Below are positions 53,767 through 61,118 of a stretch of DNA of 64,000 nt, in pieces. The position numbers and the translations under genes were made by a program. This DNA comes from Planctomycetota bacterium (GTDB lineage Bacteria > Planctomycetota > UBA8742 > UBA2392): positions 945,690-1,009,689 of the forward strand of contig JADKGX010000002.1 of the NCBI GenBank assembly GCA_016722065.1. Direction: 5' to 3'. Numbering within the stretch: the first letter of the stretch is position 1; each line of letters starts with the position of its first letter. Below the pieces are notes generated by a model, which was not told the DNA's origin, did not search any database, and was given only the letters and a program-made list of their open reading frames with translations.

Positions 53767-54195
53767 TCAGGTCGCCTCTGAGGCGTCAACGCCTGCCCAT
53801 TGCAGGCCCTGCTGTTGGTCAAAAAAGGTGCGAAACTGCACGACCTTGCCGTTGCGAAACGTGAAGACGTCAACAACGCGCCCCTGTCGCCACTCGGTTT
53901 CGTGTTGCAGCCTCACGTTTACGTCAACCAGCGCAACCACTTTGTCGCCGGCGGCGATAAAGCGCTGCGGCGCGCAGCTTCCTTCGGCCCAGTTGCCACG
54001 ATGGTGCCTCACGTGCGCCATCACGGCCTCAACACCGAGATATATGCCATTGCCGGGAAAATCGGCGGGCTCGATGCGCTCAACCTGTGGGTCAAAGTCC
54101 TTGACGAATGCGGCCACGTCGTTGCGGTTCAGCGCGGCGTAGGCTTGCGCAACGGCCTGCGTTTCTGGGGCGAGGGGCGAGTTGGAACTGGCCAT
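53767..54195 (-). CDS. SnoaL/NTF2-like protein
   Basis: The 142-residue product starts at 54195 behind AGGAGG. It has the compact cone-shaped NTF2-like pattern: AVAQAYAALNRNDVAAFVKD, FDPQVERIEPADFPGNGIYL, VMAHVRHHRGNWAEG, VVALVDVNVRLQHETEWRQG and VVDVFTFRNGKVVQFRTFFD. Such proteins are ketosteroid-isomerase-like enzymes or ligand binders; no specific catalytic set is evident. It stands alone next to tRNA-Leu. Confidence 0.8.
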   Translation of the reverse strand: MASSNSPLAPETQAVAQAYAALNRNDVAAFVKDFDPQVERIEPADFPGNGIYLGVEAVMAHVRHHRGNWAEGSCAPQRFIAAGDKVVALVDVNVRLQHETEWRQGRVVDVFTFRNGKVVQFRTFFDQQQGLQWAGVDASEAT

Positions 54196-54343
54196 GTGGA
54201 CCTCCTGTCGAAGACTCGGCGGGGCGGATTCTAGCAAGCACCGGGCGACAATCCGCGCTGCGACCTGGGACTGGCGCAACCGGGTTGCCGCAACCTCGCC
54301 CCGTTGACACTGGCAGGCCGGGTGTTACGTTTCGCGGCCCACT

Positions 54344-54430
54344 GCGCGGGTGGCGGAATTGGCAGACGCGCTAGCTTGAGGTGCTAGAGCCTTCACCGGC
54401 GTGCGGGTTCAAGTCCCGCCCCGCGCACCA
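54344..54430 (+). tRNA. tRNA-Leu (GAG)
   Basis: An 87-base cloverleaf: acceptor arms GCGCGGG and CCCGCGC, anticodon stem CTAGC/GCTAG with loop TTGAGGT (anticodon GAG), a long type-II variable arm, T arm GCGGGTTCAAGTCCCGC, and an encoded CCA at 54428-54430. A terminator follows. Confidence 0.97.
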
Positions 54431-54444
54431 ACCTGATTCTACAG

Positions 54445-54470
54445 AACGCCCCTATGCGGGGGCGTTCTTG
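54445..54470 (+). terminator. Terminator after tRNA-Leu
   Basis: AACGCCCC (54445-54452) and GGGGCGTT (54459-54466) form an eight-pair stem followed by CTTGCGTTT. Confidence 0.75.
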
Positions 54471-54490
54471 CGTTTCGATGCGCGGGGATT

Positions 54491-54591
54491 CGTGTTCCGC
54501 GTTAGGTGTTGCGCGGAAATGCTGACTGCGGACCCCGCCTGCACAAGCAAAACCGGAGACTTGGCGCCTGGAACACGATACGCGGAACGCG
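54491..54591 (+). repeat. Degenerate palindromic element, same type as at 5141-5215
   Basis: The left arm CGTGTTCCGCGTTAGGTGTT (from 54491) and the right arm GGAACACGATACGCGGAACG (from 54570) are near-complementary and share the GTTCCGCGT / ACGCGGAAC core with the element inside the acyl-CoA synthetase gene. It lies in the gene-free stretch 54471-54903, in which I see no coding sequence; the remainder holds a small CCCGCC/GGCGGG hairpin (54841-54854) and a TATTTT box (54870-54875) before glnA. Confidence 0.5.
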
Positions 54592-54903
54592 CAGCTCGGC
54601 ACAGGGAACTTGACGCCCAGCCCCTCACTCCTGACGAAAACTTTTCCCTGCGAAGTACATCGCCTGGACCGCCATAAATGCCGCCATCATTTACGTTTGG
54701 GAACTCGGCACATTGTGGATATCGCCCGCTAAACCGCCTGCCAAGCGGATTGCCGCTTGATTTGAGAATCGGTCCGATGTATCAGGACGACCCCGTAACG
54801 GGAACGCAACACCCACCCGATACAACAACTTTCGCAACGACCCGCCCCGGCGGGCCGCTGTGTTTTTGATATTTTGCGGCGCGGCTGCGCCATGGAGACG
54901 GCA

Positions 54904-56349
54904 ATGAGTGACATCAAGCTTCACCCCGACAAATACGGCATCGACGACGTCATCGCCTTTGCCAAAGATCGCGGTTGCACAATGCTGGATATCCGCTTCA
55001 TGGACCTGCCCGGCCTTTGGCAGCACTACACCTTCCCGATCCGCCGCCTGGACAAAGACTGCTTCGAGGAAGGCTTTGCCTTTGACGGCAGCAGCCTGCG
55101 CGGCTGGAAGACGATCAACGAATCCGACATGACCGCCATGCCTGACCCCACCACGGCCTTCATTGACCCGTTCATGAAGGAACCCACGCTGGTGATGATT
55201 GCCAACATCGTGGACCCGATTGAACGCACGCCCTACCCGCGCGATCCACGCAACATCGCAAAGCGCATGGAAAGCTACCTCAAGGCCACGGGCATCGGCG
55301 ACACCATCTACTTCGGGCCGGAAGCCGAATTCTTTATCTTCGATAACGTGCGCTTCAGCACCGGCATCAACCACGGCTTCTATTACCTGGACAGCCAGGA
55401 AGGCGCCTGGAACACCGGCCGCGAGGAAGAAGGCGGCAACCTGGCCTACAAGCCGCGCGTCAAGGGTGGCTACTTTCCGGTACCGCCCATGGACAGTCTG
55501 CACGACATTCGCACCGAAATGCTGCTGACACTGGGCCGGCTGGGCATGACGCCCGAGTTGCACCACCACGAAGTCGCCACCGGTGGCCAGTGCGAGCTCA
55601 GCATCAAGTACGACACGCTGGTCAAGGCCGCAGACAACCTGATGATTTACAAGTACGTGGTCAAGAACATCGCCCGCAAACACGGCAAAACGGCCACGTT
55701 CATGCCCAAGCCACTGTTTGGCGACAACGGCAGCGGCATGCACGTGCACAGCAGCATCTGGAAGAACGGCAAGAACCAGTACGCCGGCGACGGTTACGCG
55801 GGGCTTTCGCAGACCGCCGTGTTCGGCATTGGCGGCATTTTGAAACACGCCCACGCCCTGTGCGCCATCACCAACCCGACCACCAACAGCTATCACCGGC
55901 TGGTGCCGGGCTATGAAGCCCCGGTCAACCTGGCCTATAGCTCGCGCAACCGCAGTGCCTGCGTGCGCATTCCGCTTTCCGGTGACAGCCCCGCCGCCAA
56001 GCGCTTTGAGTACCGCATTCCGGACCCCAGCAGCAACCCCTACCTGGCCTTTGCGGCCGTGGCGATGGCAGCGCTGGACGGCATCCAGAGCAAGATCGAC
56101 CCGGGCAAGCCGATGGACAAGGACCTTTACGACCTGGAACCCGAGGAGCTGAAGGACATTCCGCAAGCGCCAGGCAGCCTCGAGCAGTCTCTCAAGGCCC
56201 TGGAAAAGGACCACGCGTTCCTGCTAAAGGGCGACGTGTTCTCAGCCGACGTGGTGGGCGAGTGGATCAACTACAAGATGAAGAACGAGGTCGACGCCAT
56301 GCGCTTCCGCCCTCACCCGCACGAGTTTGAGCTGTACTTTGATATCTAA
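54904..56349 (+). CDS. glnA: Glutamine synthetase, type I
   Basis: The 481-residue product is a full GSI: FMDLPGLWQHYTFPI, AFDGSSLRGW (the Asp50 loop), EAEFFIFD, YFPVPPMDSLHDIRTEM, HHHEVATGGQCELSIKYDTL, NGSGMHVHSS, PTTNSYHRLVPGYEAPVNLA and RNRSACVRIP. The adenylylation region DLYDLEPEEL keeps Tyr, so AMP-control is possible. It joins ammonia and glutamate with ATP in the cytosol. The start at 54904 (MSDIKLHP) has GGAGA at 54894-54898; a Met at 54892 would leave no ribosome site. A terminator follows the gene. Confidence 0.97.
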   Translation: MSDIKLHPDKYGIDDVIAFAKDRGCTMLDIRFMDLPGLWQHYTFPIRRLDKDCFEEGFAFDGSSLRGWKTINESDMTAMPDPTTAFIDPFMKEPTLVMIANIVDPIERTPYPRDPRNIAKRMESYLKATGIGDTIYFGPEAEFFIFDNVRFSTGINHGFYYLDSQEGAWNTGREEEGGNLAYKPRVKGGYFPVPPMDSLHDIRTEMLLTLGRLGMTPELHHHEVATGGQCELSIKYDTLVKAADNLMIYKYVVKNIARKHGKTATFMPKPLFGDNGSGMHVHSSIWKNGKNQYAGDGYAGLSQTAVFGIGGILKHAHALCAITNPTTNSYHRLVPGYEAPVNLAYSSRNRSACVRIPLSGDSPAAKRFEYRIPDPSSNPYLAFAAVAMAALDGIQSKIDPGKPMDKDLYDLEPEELKDIPQAPGSLEQSLKALEKDHAFLLKGDVFSADVVGEWINYKMKNEVDAMRFRPHPHEFELYFDI

Positions 56350-56386
56350 GTGATGTGGGCGCCTCGCCCGCACGGCGTCGATAAAG

Positions 56387-56417
56387 GCCCCGGGCAAAGG
56401 CCCGGGGCTTTGTTCTT
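56387..56417 (+). terminator. Rho-independent terminator after glnA
   Basis: GCCCCGGGC (56387-56395) and GCCCGGGGC (56400-56408) form a nine-pair stem around AAAG, followed by TTTGTTCTT. Confidence 0.85.
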
Positions 56418-56436
56418 CTCGACGCTGACCGCCAGC

Positions 56437-57858
56437 TCAGGCACGAGCACTCACATTGGCAGGTGTCCAGCGACCGAGTTCCGGCTCAATGCTGACCTTC
56501 GCCTCCGCCAAATCAGTGACCTTGGCCGGGTGCTCACCTTCAGTCTTCTTGAGCGCGTCGGAGAGTTTCGCCATCGCCGCCCAGTCGCCCGTCGTGAACG
56601 AGTTCGATTCAACCACAACGGGCATCACCTCATCGTTCTCGTGTAGCGCCCAGCGAGAACGCTCAGCATCCAGTTGGGTACCCCTGAGCAGCATCAAGGG
56701 AAACGCCTTGATCACAGGAACACTCCGGTCAATGCACCACTGAACGGACGCTTTGAACGAATCCAGCGTCTGCTCGGGCAAGCCGAAGATCAACGAGACT
56801 TCGTGCGAGATGTTGCGCGCGCGCACTTGCGCGAGTGCGGCCTCGATTTTCGGCAACTGGTTGTTTCGGCGGACTGCTTTGTCCTCGTCCGCGTGGATCG
56901 TTTGAAGGCCGAACTCCAGGCGAACATCAAGGTTTCCAACTGCGTCCAGGAACTCCGCAGTCAAACTTTCGGCACGACACTGGAGTGACAGGCGTCCCCG
57001 ATACCCATGCCGGGCAAACGCCTGTAAGATCACAACTGCGTTCCGGCCAAGGTTGAAGACAGGATCCAAAACGGCAATGTCGGCAACCCCCGCCTGAACA
57101 AAGAGCTCGATCTCTTTCAGCAGCCGGTCTAGCCCCAAATCTCGCTTCCGTGCCACTTTGCCGGATTCGCGGTGCTGGCAAAACGTGCAAGCGTAGGGGC
57201 AGCCGCGCTGAGTTTCCCAGCGAATGAAGCGTTGATTCGCAAGTGGTACGGCTCCTCCAAGCCATGGTGACGGGATAAGCCCCAGATCAATTTCCGCCTG
57301 CTCCTTCCGATCGACTTCCCCAACGTAGTGCACGCCGCGAATCTGCGGACGGCCAGCTTGTTTCGCCAGCGCCACCAACGCTTCCTCACCGTATCCCCTC
57401 ACAAAGGCATCCGCTTGAGGGTAGATACTCTCTAGGCCAGCACCGGCGTACGAAATCTGAGGGCCGCCAAGAATGATCCGTCCCGTGAATCCAAGCCGGC
57501 GCAATGACGGCAAGAGCACCTGGATTATCTCTTCACCCCATACATATGCGCCAATCGCAACGTCAACGTCGCCCGTTCTGTTTAGGACTATGCTCATAAC
57601 GTCCTGCGCCAAGGCTTCCGGGTCAACCGCGGCCTCATTCACGGCTCGAACGATTGACGTGAAGCTAACTCCGGCCTCATGAAGCGCTGCAAGCAAAGAT
57701 GCGTGCCCAAGTGGAACGCGCGGGTCTTTGTCACGCGTCCAATACAGGTCAACGAGTATCACGTGTCGGTCTGATGCGTTGTGCGACTTCAATGGCAATT
57801 CAAGCGCGCTTGAACTGAAGGGCATCTCACCGGCAGAGTTTTTCAATTTGACTTGCAT
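56437..57858 (-). CDS. Cobalamin-binding-domain radical SAM enzyme of unknown substrate
   Basis: The 473-residue product has an N-terminal B12-binding-like Rossmann domain (about 30-170; DLYWTRDKDPRVPLGHASLL, VDVAIGAYVWGEEI, RIILGGPQISYAG) without the classical DxHxxG His loop, then a radical SAM core with RWETQRGCPYACTFCQHRES (Cys220, Cys224, Cys227, binding the 4Fe-4S cluster), IAVLDPVFNLG, RLEFGLQTIH and VSLIFGLPEQTLDSF. Related enzymes modify unactivated carbons, often methylating, in peptides and antibiotics. GGGAG precedes the ATG at 57858 by six bases. Directly upstream is the gene of a 41-residue Gly/Lys-rich peptide, the likely substrate; this pairing is inference. The C-terminal 100 residues (from LRGTQLDAERSR) are not recognised. 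Confidence 0.85.
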   Translation of the reverse strand: MQVKLKNSAGEMPFSSSALELPLKSHNASDRHVILVDLYWTRDKDPRVPLGHASLLAALHEAGVSFTSIVRAVNEAAVDPEALAQDVMSIVLNRTGDVDVAIGAYVWGEEIIQVLLPSLRRLGFTGRIILGGPQISYAGAGLESIYPQADAFVRGYGEEALVALAKQAGRPQIRGVHYVGEVDRKEQAEIDLGLIPSPWLGGAVPLANQRFIRWETQRGCPYACTFCQHRESGKVARKRDLGLDRLLKEIELFVQAGVADIAVLDPVFNLGRNAVVILQAFARHGYRGRLSLQCRAESLTAEFLDAVGNLDVRLEFGLQTIHADEDKAVRRNNQLPKIEAALAQVRARNISHEVSLIFGLPEQTLDSFKASVQWCIDRSVPVIKAFPLMLLRGTQLDAERSRWALHENDEVMPVVVESNSFTTGDWAAMAKLSDALKKTEGEHPAKVTDLAEAKVSIEPELGRWTPANVSARA

Positions 57859-57927
57859 AAGCATCTCCCTTTGGTGGCCCCAGCATTCAGGATCGTGACC
57901 TTGAATCAGAGCTAACGTGTGCGCCGC

Positions 57928-57967
57928 TCGGCGGCCGAGGTGCACTAGCGAGCACCTCGACCGCCGA
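57928..57967 (-). promoter_or_regulatory. Strong intercistronic hairpin between peptide and radical SAM genes
   Basis: TCGGCGGCCGAGGTGC (57928-57943) pairs with GCACCTCGACCGCCGA (57952-57967), 15 of 16 positions, around an eight-base loop. No T-tract follows on either strand. Such hairpins between a precursor-peptide gene and its enzymes usually raise peptide over enzyme levels by partial termination or mRNA protection. Confidence 0.6.
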
Positions 57968-57975
57968 CACTTCAC

Positions 57976-58101
57976 CTACTTGCCCGGCGCGTTGTTTCCG
58001 CGGCCGCCGCCCGACGGGCTGCCCGTCGTGCTTGGCCCGTTTGCCGGACCCTTGCCGCCGCCGCCGCCCTTGCCGCCGGAACCGCCTTTGCCAGCACTCA
58101 T
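57976..58101 (-). CDS. 41-residue Gly/Lys-rich peptide, candidate modified-peptide precursor
   Basis: The product begins MSAGKGGSGGKGGGGGKG and continues PANGPSTTGSPSGGGRG and ends NNAPGK: 18 Gly, four Lys in a repeating GKGG setting, no Cys, no aromatic residue. AAGGAG stands seven bases before the ATG at 58101, so it is a translated gene and not an accident of composition; an upstream in-frame ATG has no ribosome site. It lies between the DUF4258-like gene (41 bases upstream) and the radical SAM gene (117 bases downstream, past a hairpin). No leader-peptide family is recognised. It may be a substrate of the radical SAM enzyme, or simply a small Gly-rich protein that happens to share its transcript. 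Confidence 0.6.
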   Translation of the reverse strand: MSAGKGGSGGKGGGGGKGPANGPSTTGSPSGGGRGNNAPGK

Positions 58102-58142
58102 TGCTTGCTCCTTTTCTTGTTGCCCACTTGCAAAGTGCTTCA

Positions 58143-58457
58143 CTAAGCAGCCACCCAATGTGACTGCGGACTGGACCGCTTGAATGTGGTTACGCAGATG
58201 CCGCGTGTTGTGAAAACAAGCACGGTGTTGAGCAACGCTTCAAGCCGTGCGCCAAGGACAGTCCTAGCGGCCTCAAGTGCCTTGCCGTTGAAGTAGTAGA
58301 AGATGCGGTTGTTGGCGCCGCGGAATCGTTGACCAAAGCGAAGGACAAAACCAAGTTGGCTGTCGGGAATTCCGCGCTCACTGCAGCGAACCAAGCAGTG
58401 GGCGGATCTTGCCCGGCGCGGCAGCGGCGCCTTTGGGTTCTGTCTGTCGGATTTCAT
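58143..58457 (-). CDS. Small DUF4258-like protein
   Basis: The 104-residue product starts at 58457 behind GGAGAGA. After a basic N-terminus (1-16) it shows the pattern AHCLVRCSERGIPDSQLGFV (about 18-37), RFRGANNRIFYYFNGKALEA and LNTVLVFTTRGICVTTFK, matching the S/HxxxRxxERGI...G....YYF...V.....VITVY outline of DUF4258-type small proteins, some of which act as toxin-like RNA binders. The pattern is short, so this is a tentative family call. It has a TTGACT-N16-TACGCT promoter and is probably transcribed with the Gly-rich peptide gene. Confidence 0.6.
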   Translation of the reverse strand: MKSDRQNPKAPLPRRARSAHCLVRCSERGIPDSQLGFVLRFGQRFRGANNRIFYYFNGKALEAARTVLGARLEALLNTVLVFTTRGICVTTFKRSSPQSHWVAA

Positions 58458-58490
58458 CGCTCTCTCTCCAGTTCTGCTTCGTCTGGATAG

Positions 58491-58518
58491 AGCGTACACT
58501 CTATAGGCCTATAGTCAA
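58491..58518 (-). promoter_or_regulatory. Promoter of the DUF4258-like/peptide transcript, with a 14-base palindrome
   Basis: On the minus strand TTGACT (58518-58513), 16 bases, TACGCT (58496-58491). The spacer includes the perfect palindrome CTATAGGCCTATAG (58501-58514), a possible operator. The -35 lies in ATGTTGACTATA, nearly identical to the box upstream of the next gene (ATGTTGACAATA). Confidence 0.55.
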
Positions 58519-58568
58519 CATCTATATGCGATATTATTGAACTATATTGTCGTGGCCAATTCGACGGC

Positions 58569-58988
58569 CTACTTCAACTTCCACCAGCCTTGGTCCAGCT
58601 TTTCGAACAAGTCCGGGTGGGCGGCCAGTAGACGCTCGATCGCGTCCTTGGCCACCCCGAGAATGTTCTGCAGGTCCTGCGGGCGTCGGTTTCGCATGCC
58701 GAGCTGGTCACGAAGCGTATGAAGCAAGTACGCGTCCGTCGGCTCCCCTGAGCTTGGACGTGCTTCTCGTGTTCCCATATCCGGCGTTGTCGGCGGGTTG
58801 AGTGTTGTCAGCAGTTGTTGAGCCTGTTCCCTCATAGGGACGACTAGGGACTCGGGCACCGGCGCTCCGGTGCTGCGAAGCGCAAGCAGCGTGCCTTCCC
58901 ATGTCGCGGCGAGGTGCAGCCATGCCTGGGCACGACGCTTCCAATCTGTGATCAGCTCAAAGGGGTCTTGCTTGGGTTCGTTTGTCAT
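58569..58988 (-). CDS. 139-residue protein of unknown function
   Basis: The product begins MTNEPKQDPFELITDWKRRA and is largely helical and amphipathic (QAWLHLAATWEGTLLALRST; PMREQAQQLLTTLN), with a Pro/Glu/Ser linker (about 70-85) and an end resembling a winged-helix-like or fused-helix segment (LLHTLRDQLGMRNRRPQDLQ; AIERLLAAHPDLFEKLDQGW). The last part could bind nucleic acid, so a regulator of the adjacent genes is possible but unproven. It is transcribed from TTGACA-N16-TAACTT with the ATG seven bases after the -10, so it is probably leaderless. It shares an upstream box with the DUF4258-like gene. Confidence 0.6.
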   Translation of the reverse strand: MTNEPKQDPFELITDWKRRAQAWLHLAATWEGTLLALRSTGAPVPESLVVPMREQAQQLLTTLNPPTTPDMGTREARPSSGEPTDAYLLHTLRDQLGMRNRRPQDLQNILGVAKDAIERLLAAHPDLFEKLDQGWWKLK

Positions 58989-58995
58989 GAAGATA

Positions 58996-59023
58996 AAGTT
59001 AGCAAGCTAGAAGATATTGTCAA
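58996..59023 (-). promoter_or_regulatory. Strong sigma-70-type promoter of the 139-residue protein gene
   Basis: On the minus strand TTGACA (59023-59018), 16 bases, TAACTT (59001-58996); the ATG at 58988 begins seven bases further on. The region is markedly AT-rich compared with its surroundings. Confidence 0.65.
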
Positions 59024-59197
59024 CATACTATAGTTGCCATTGCACCAGCCATTCCGGAATCTGGGATCCCACACTCGCCAGGCGGAATACCAGGGCGGGG
59101 TCGCGCGGCGCGGTTGCCGCACCGTGCACTCGACCGCCCGCCAAGTTCGGAGGGTGACCCTCGGCCTTGTGGCCGGGGCTCATGACAGCCAACTGCT

Positions 59198-60259
59198 TCA
59201 GGCAAACAATGCCGCCTGCTTTGGCGCGGCGTCTGGTGCGAACTCGAACTCCTGGGGCGTGACCACGTACAGGAATTCCTTGTTGCGCAGGTGGCTTACT
59301 TTGCCCACCTTTTTCGCCCTGCGGGTTGGCAGATGCCGATTTGCGCGCCTACGTAACGCTTGAAGTCGTGCGTCAGCGTCAACACTTTGCCGCGGGCGCC
59401 TAGCACTTCTTCTGCGTCCTGTTGGCTTGAAACCCTCGTTGTTGAAGCTGACGACCAGAAACTTGCCTTCACGGCCGCGATCGATGTCCTTGAAGGCGGC
59501 CAGAAACTTCGGGCGCGAGTTAAAGGTGCTTTTGCGCTCGCGCACGTCCACGCGCTTGCAGGCCACGCCGTAAGCCTCGGGTTTGTCCCAGCGCACCAGC
59601 GTTTCCCAGATGTGGTAGTTAGCCAGGTACGAATGCTGGTTGTAGGGCGGGTCGATGTAGGCGACGTCGACGGGCGTTGCGGCGGCCTGCTCGGCGTCAA
59701 GGCACGTGGCCTGACCTTTGCCGTGGCGGGCGCGGGGCAGCACGTTAGGCATGCGCAGTTCGATATCATTGTGCGCGCGGGGTGCCCATTCTTTCAGATA
59801 AGCCATTTGCAGGCCGGTGGTGCTGTCCACGCGGTCTGCGGCTTCCATCAGGCTGACCAGCAGCACGGCCTTGAGTTCGGGGGGCAGGCCTTTGCGTTCC
59901 AGCTCGTCGCGAATCGCATCAACGCGGGCGCCGTTTTTGGGCTGAAAGAAGCGTGAGTCTTCACAGAAGGTCTTGGTGAAGTAGCCGGGTTTGCCGGCAA
60001 GCCCGTTGAACTCGGCAATCAGCGCCCCGGCATCGCGCCGCACGTCTTCCAGATCGGCCTGTACGTAGCAGGTGGCCAGGGTGTGGGCATAGGCATTGTG
60101 ATCATTGGCGACCACGCGATAGCCCGCGCCTTTCAGCGCATGACCACGCGGAGGTGCCCGAAAACATGTCCAGCACGGATCTGGCTGGCAGAGATTCCAC
60201 CACGCCAAGAATGGCGCCAAAAAAGCACGTTTGGATCCGATGTACTTGATCACGCGCAC
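59198..60259 (-). pseudogene. D12-class DNA adenine N6-methyltransferase, readable only with frame changes
   Basis: The N-terminal IKYIGSKRAFLAP and the catalytic YIDPPYNQHSYLANYHIWET (DPPY motif) and FNSRPKFLAAFKDIDRG identify a Dam/D12-type methyltransferase. The SAM-binding segment LPARSVLDMFSGTS is in another frame (about 60155-60215), after which LKGAGYRVVANDHNAYAHT returns to the first frame. Near the 3' end EEVLGARGKVLTLTHDFKRY is in a third frame before SHLRNKEFLYVVTPQEF resumes. At least four indels are needed to join them. Conserved residues in every piece argue for sequence errors or very recent damage rather than long decay. No restriction endonuclease partner is seen. Confidence 0.7.
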
Positions 60260-60393
60260 AGTTCAGCGGCATCGACGACAGTCGGCATTTGCAGTTTGGA
60301 GTCGGAGTTGAAAGGCAAGAACAACCCACGATGACTCTACACCAGCGACGACCCACCCCTGCCAGCGGCCTGCCGCAAACTCGCCTTCCCCGC

Positions 60394-60399
60394 TATATT
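60394..60399 (+). promoter_or_regulatory. -10 element of a leaderless promoter for the peptidase/ligase cluster
   Basis: TATATT lies exactly six bases before the ATG at 60406; only C residues lie between them, so there is no ribosome site. Confidence 0.55.
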
Positions 60400-60405
60400 C
60401 CCCCC

Positions 60406-61118
60406 ATGCCTGAACTTGACTTTCGCATTCAGCCCCAGCCCGATGACCGGTCCTGTGGCGTCACCTGCCTGAACGCGGTCTATGATTACTACGGCCTGGA
60501 TGTGCCCCTGCTTCAGCTTGCGCTGGAGGTCGAGCACCTGAATCCGGCGGAACCCTAGCCGTCATGCTGGGCTGCGACGCCCTGCGCCGCGGATTCAAGG
60601 CCAAGATCTACACCTGCAACCTGCAACTGTTCGACCCCACCGTTTCAAGAGCCCAAGACCAACGTCGCCCACAAGTTGTTGCGCCAGAAGTTGTCGGGGA
60701 CGACGCCAAGCTCAAGGCCGCCACGCGCCGCTGTGTGGAATACCTCGATCTTGGCGGCCGGGTGCGCTTTGAGGAACTTACGGTGGGTTGATTCGCCGGC
60801 ACCTCAAGCGTGGCAAGCCCATGCTTGTGGGCCTGAGTGCAACGTACCTGTACCAGACAGCTCGCGAGTACGGGCCCTTTGACGACTTTGACGCCATTCG
60901 CGGCGAACCCAGGGCCACTTTGTGGTGCTGTGCGGCTATGACCGCGAACAAAAACCGTGCGCGTGGCCGACCCGCTGCTGCCCAACCCATGACTGGCGAC
61001 AGCCAGTATTACAATGTTCCGTGGAGCGCTTGATTGCCGCCATCCTGTTGGGCATTGTCACCCATGATGCCAACCTGCTGGTGATTGAAACCAAAGACCC
61101 GGACACCCGGCCGCATGA
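60406..61118 (+). pseudogene. C39-like cysteine peptidase, frameshifted
   Basis: The first frame gives PELDFRIQPQPDDRSCGVTC (Cys in DDRSCGVTC as nucleophile) and LNAVYDYYGLDVPLLQLALE. The rest continues in other frames: RRGFKAKIYTCNLQLFDPT, RRCVEYLDLGGRVRFEELT, GKPMLVGLSATYLYQTAREY, DDFDAIRGEP, VVLCGYDREQKT (catalytic His region altered to GYD) and HDANLLVIE. Expected indels lie near 60556, 60645, 60700, 60785, 60915, 60950 and 61020. A repaired end GHPAA-stop would overlap the next gene as ATGA. C39-type peptidases usually cut after double glycine in peptides; the partner genes suggest a peptide-processing role. Errors at the contig end are the likeliest reason for the breaks. Confidence 0.65.

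Noticed and set aside
54344..54430. Attachment site at tRNA-Leu for an integrative element
   Set aside because: No integrase is nearby and I found no repeat of the tRNA 3' end elsewhere in the window.
59198..60259. Restriction-modification system
   Set aside because: Only the methylase is present; nothing resembling a restriction endonuclease is adjacent in the readable sequence.
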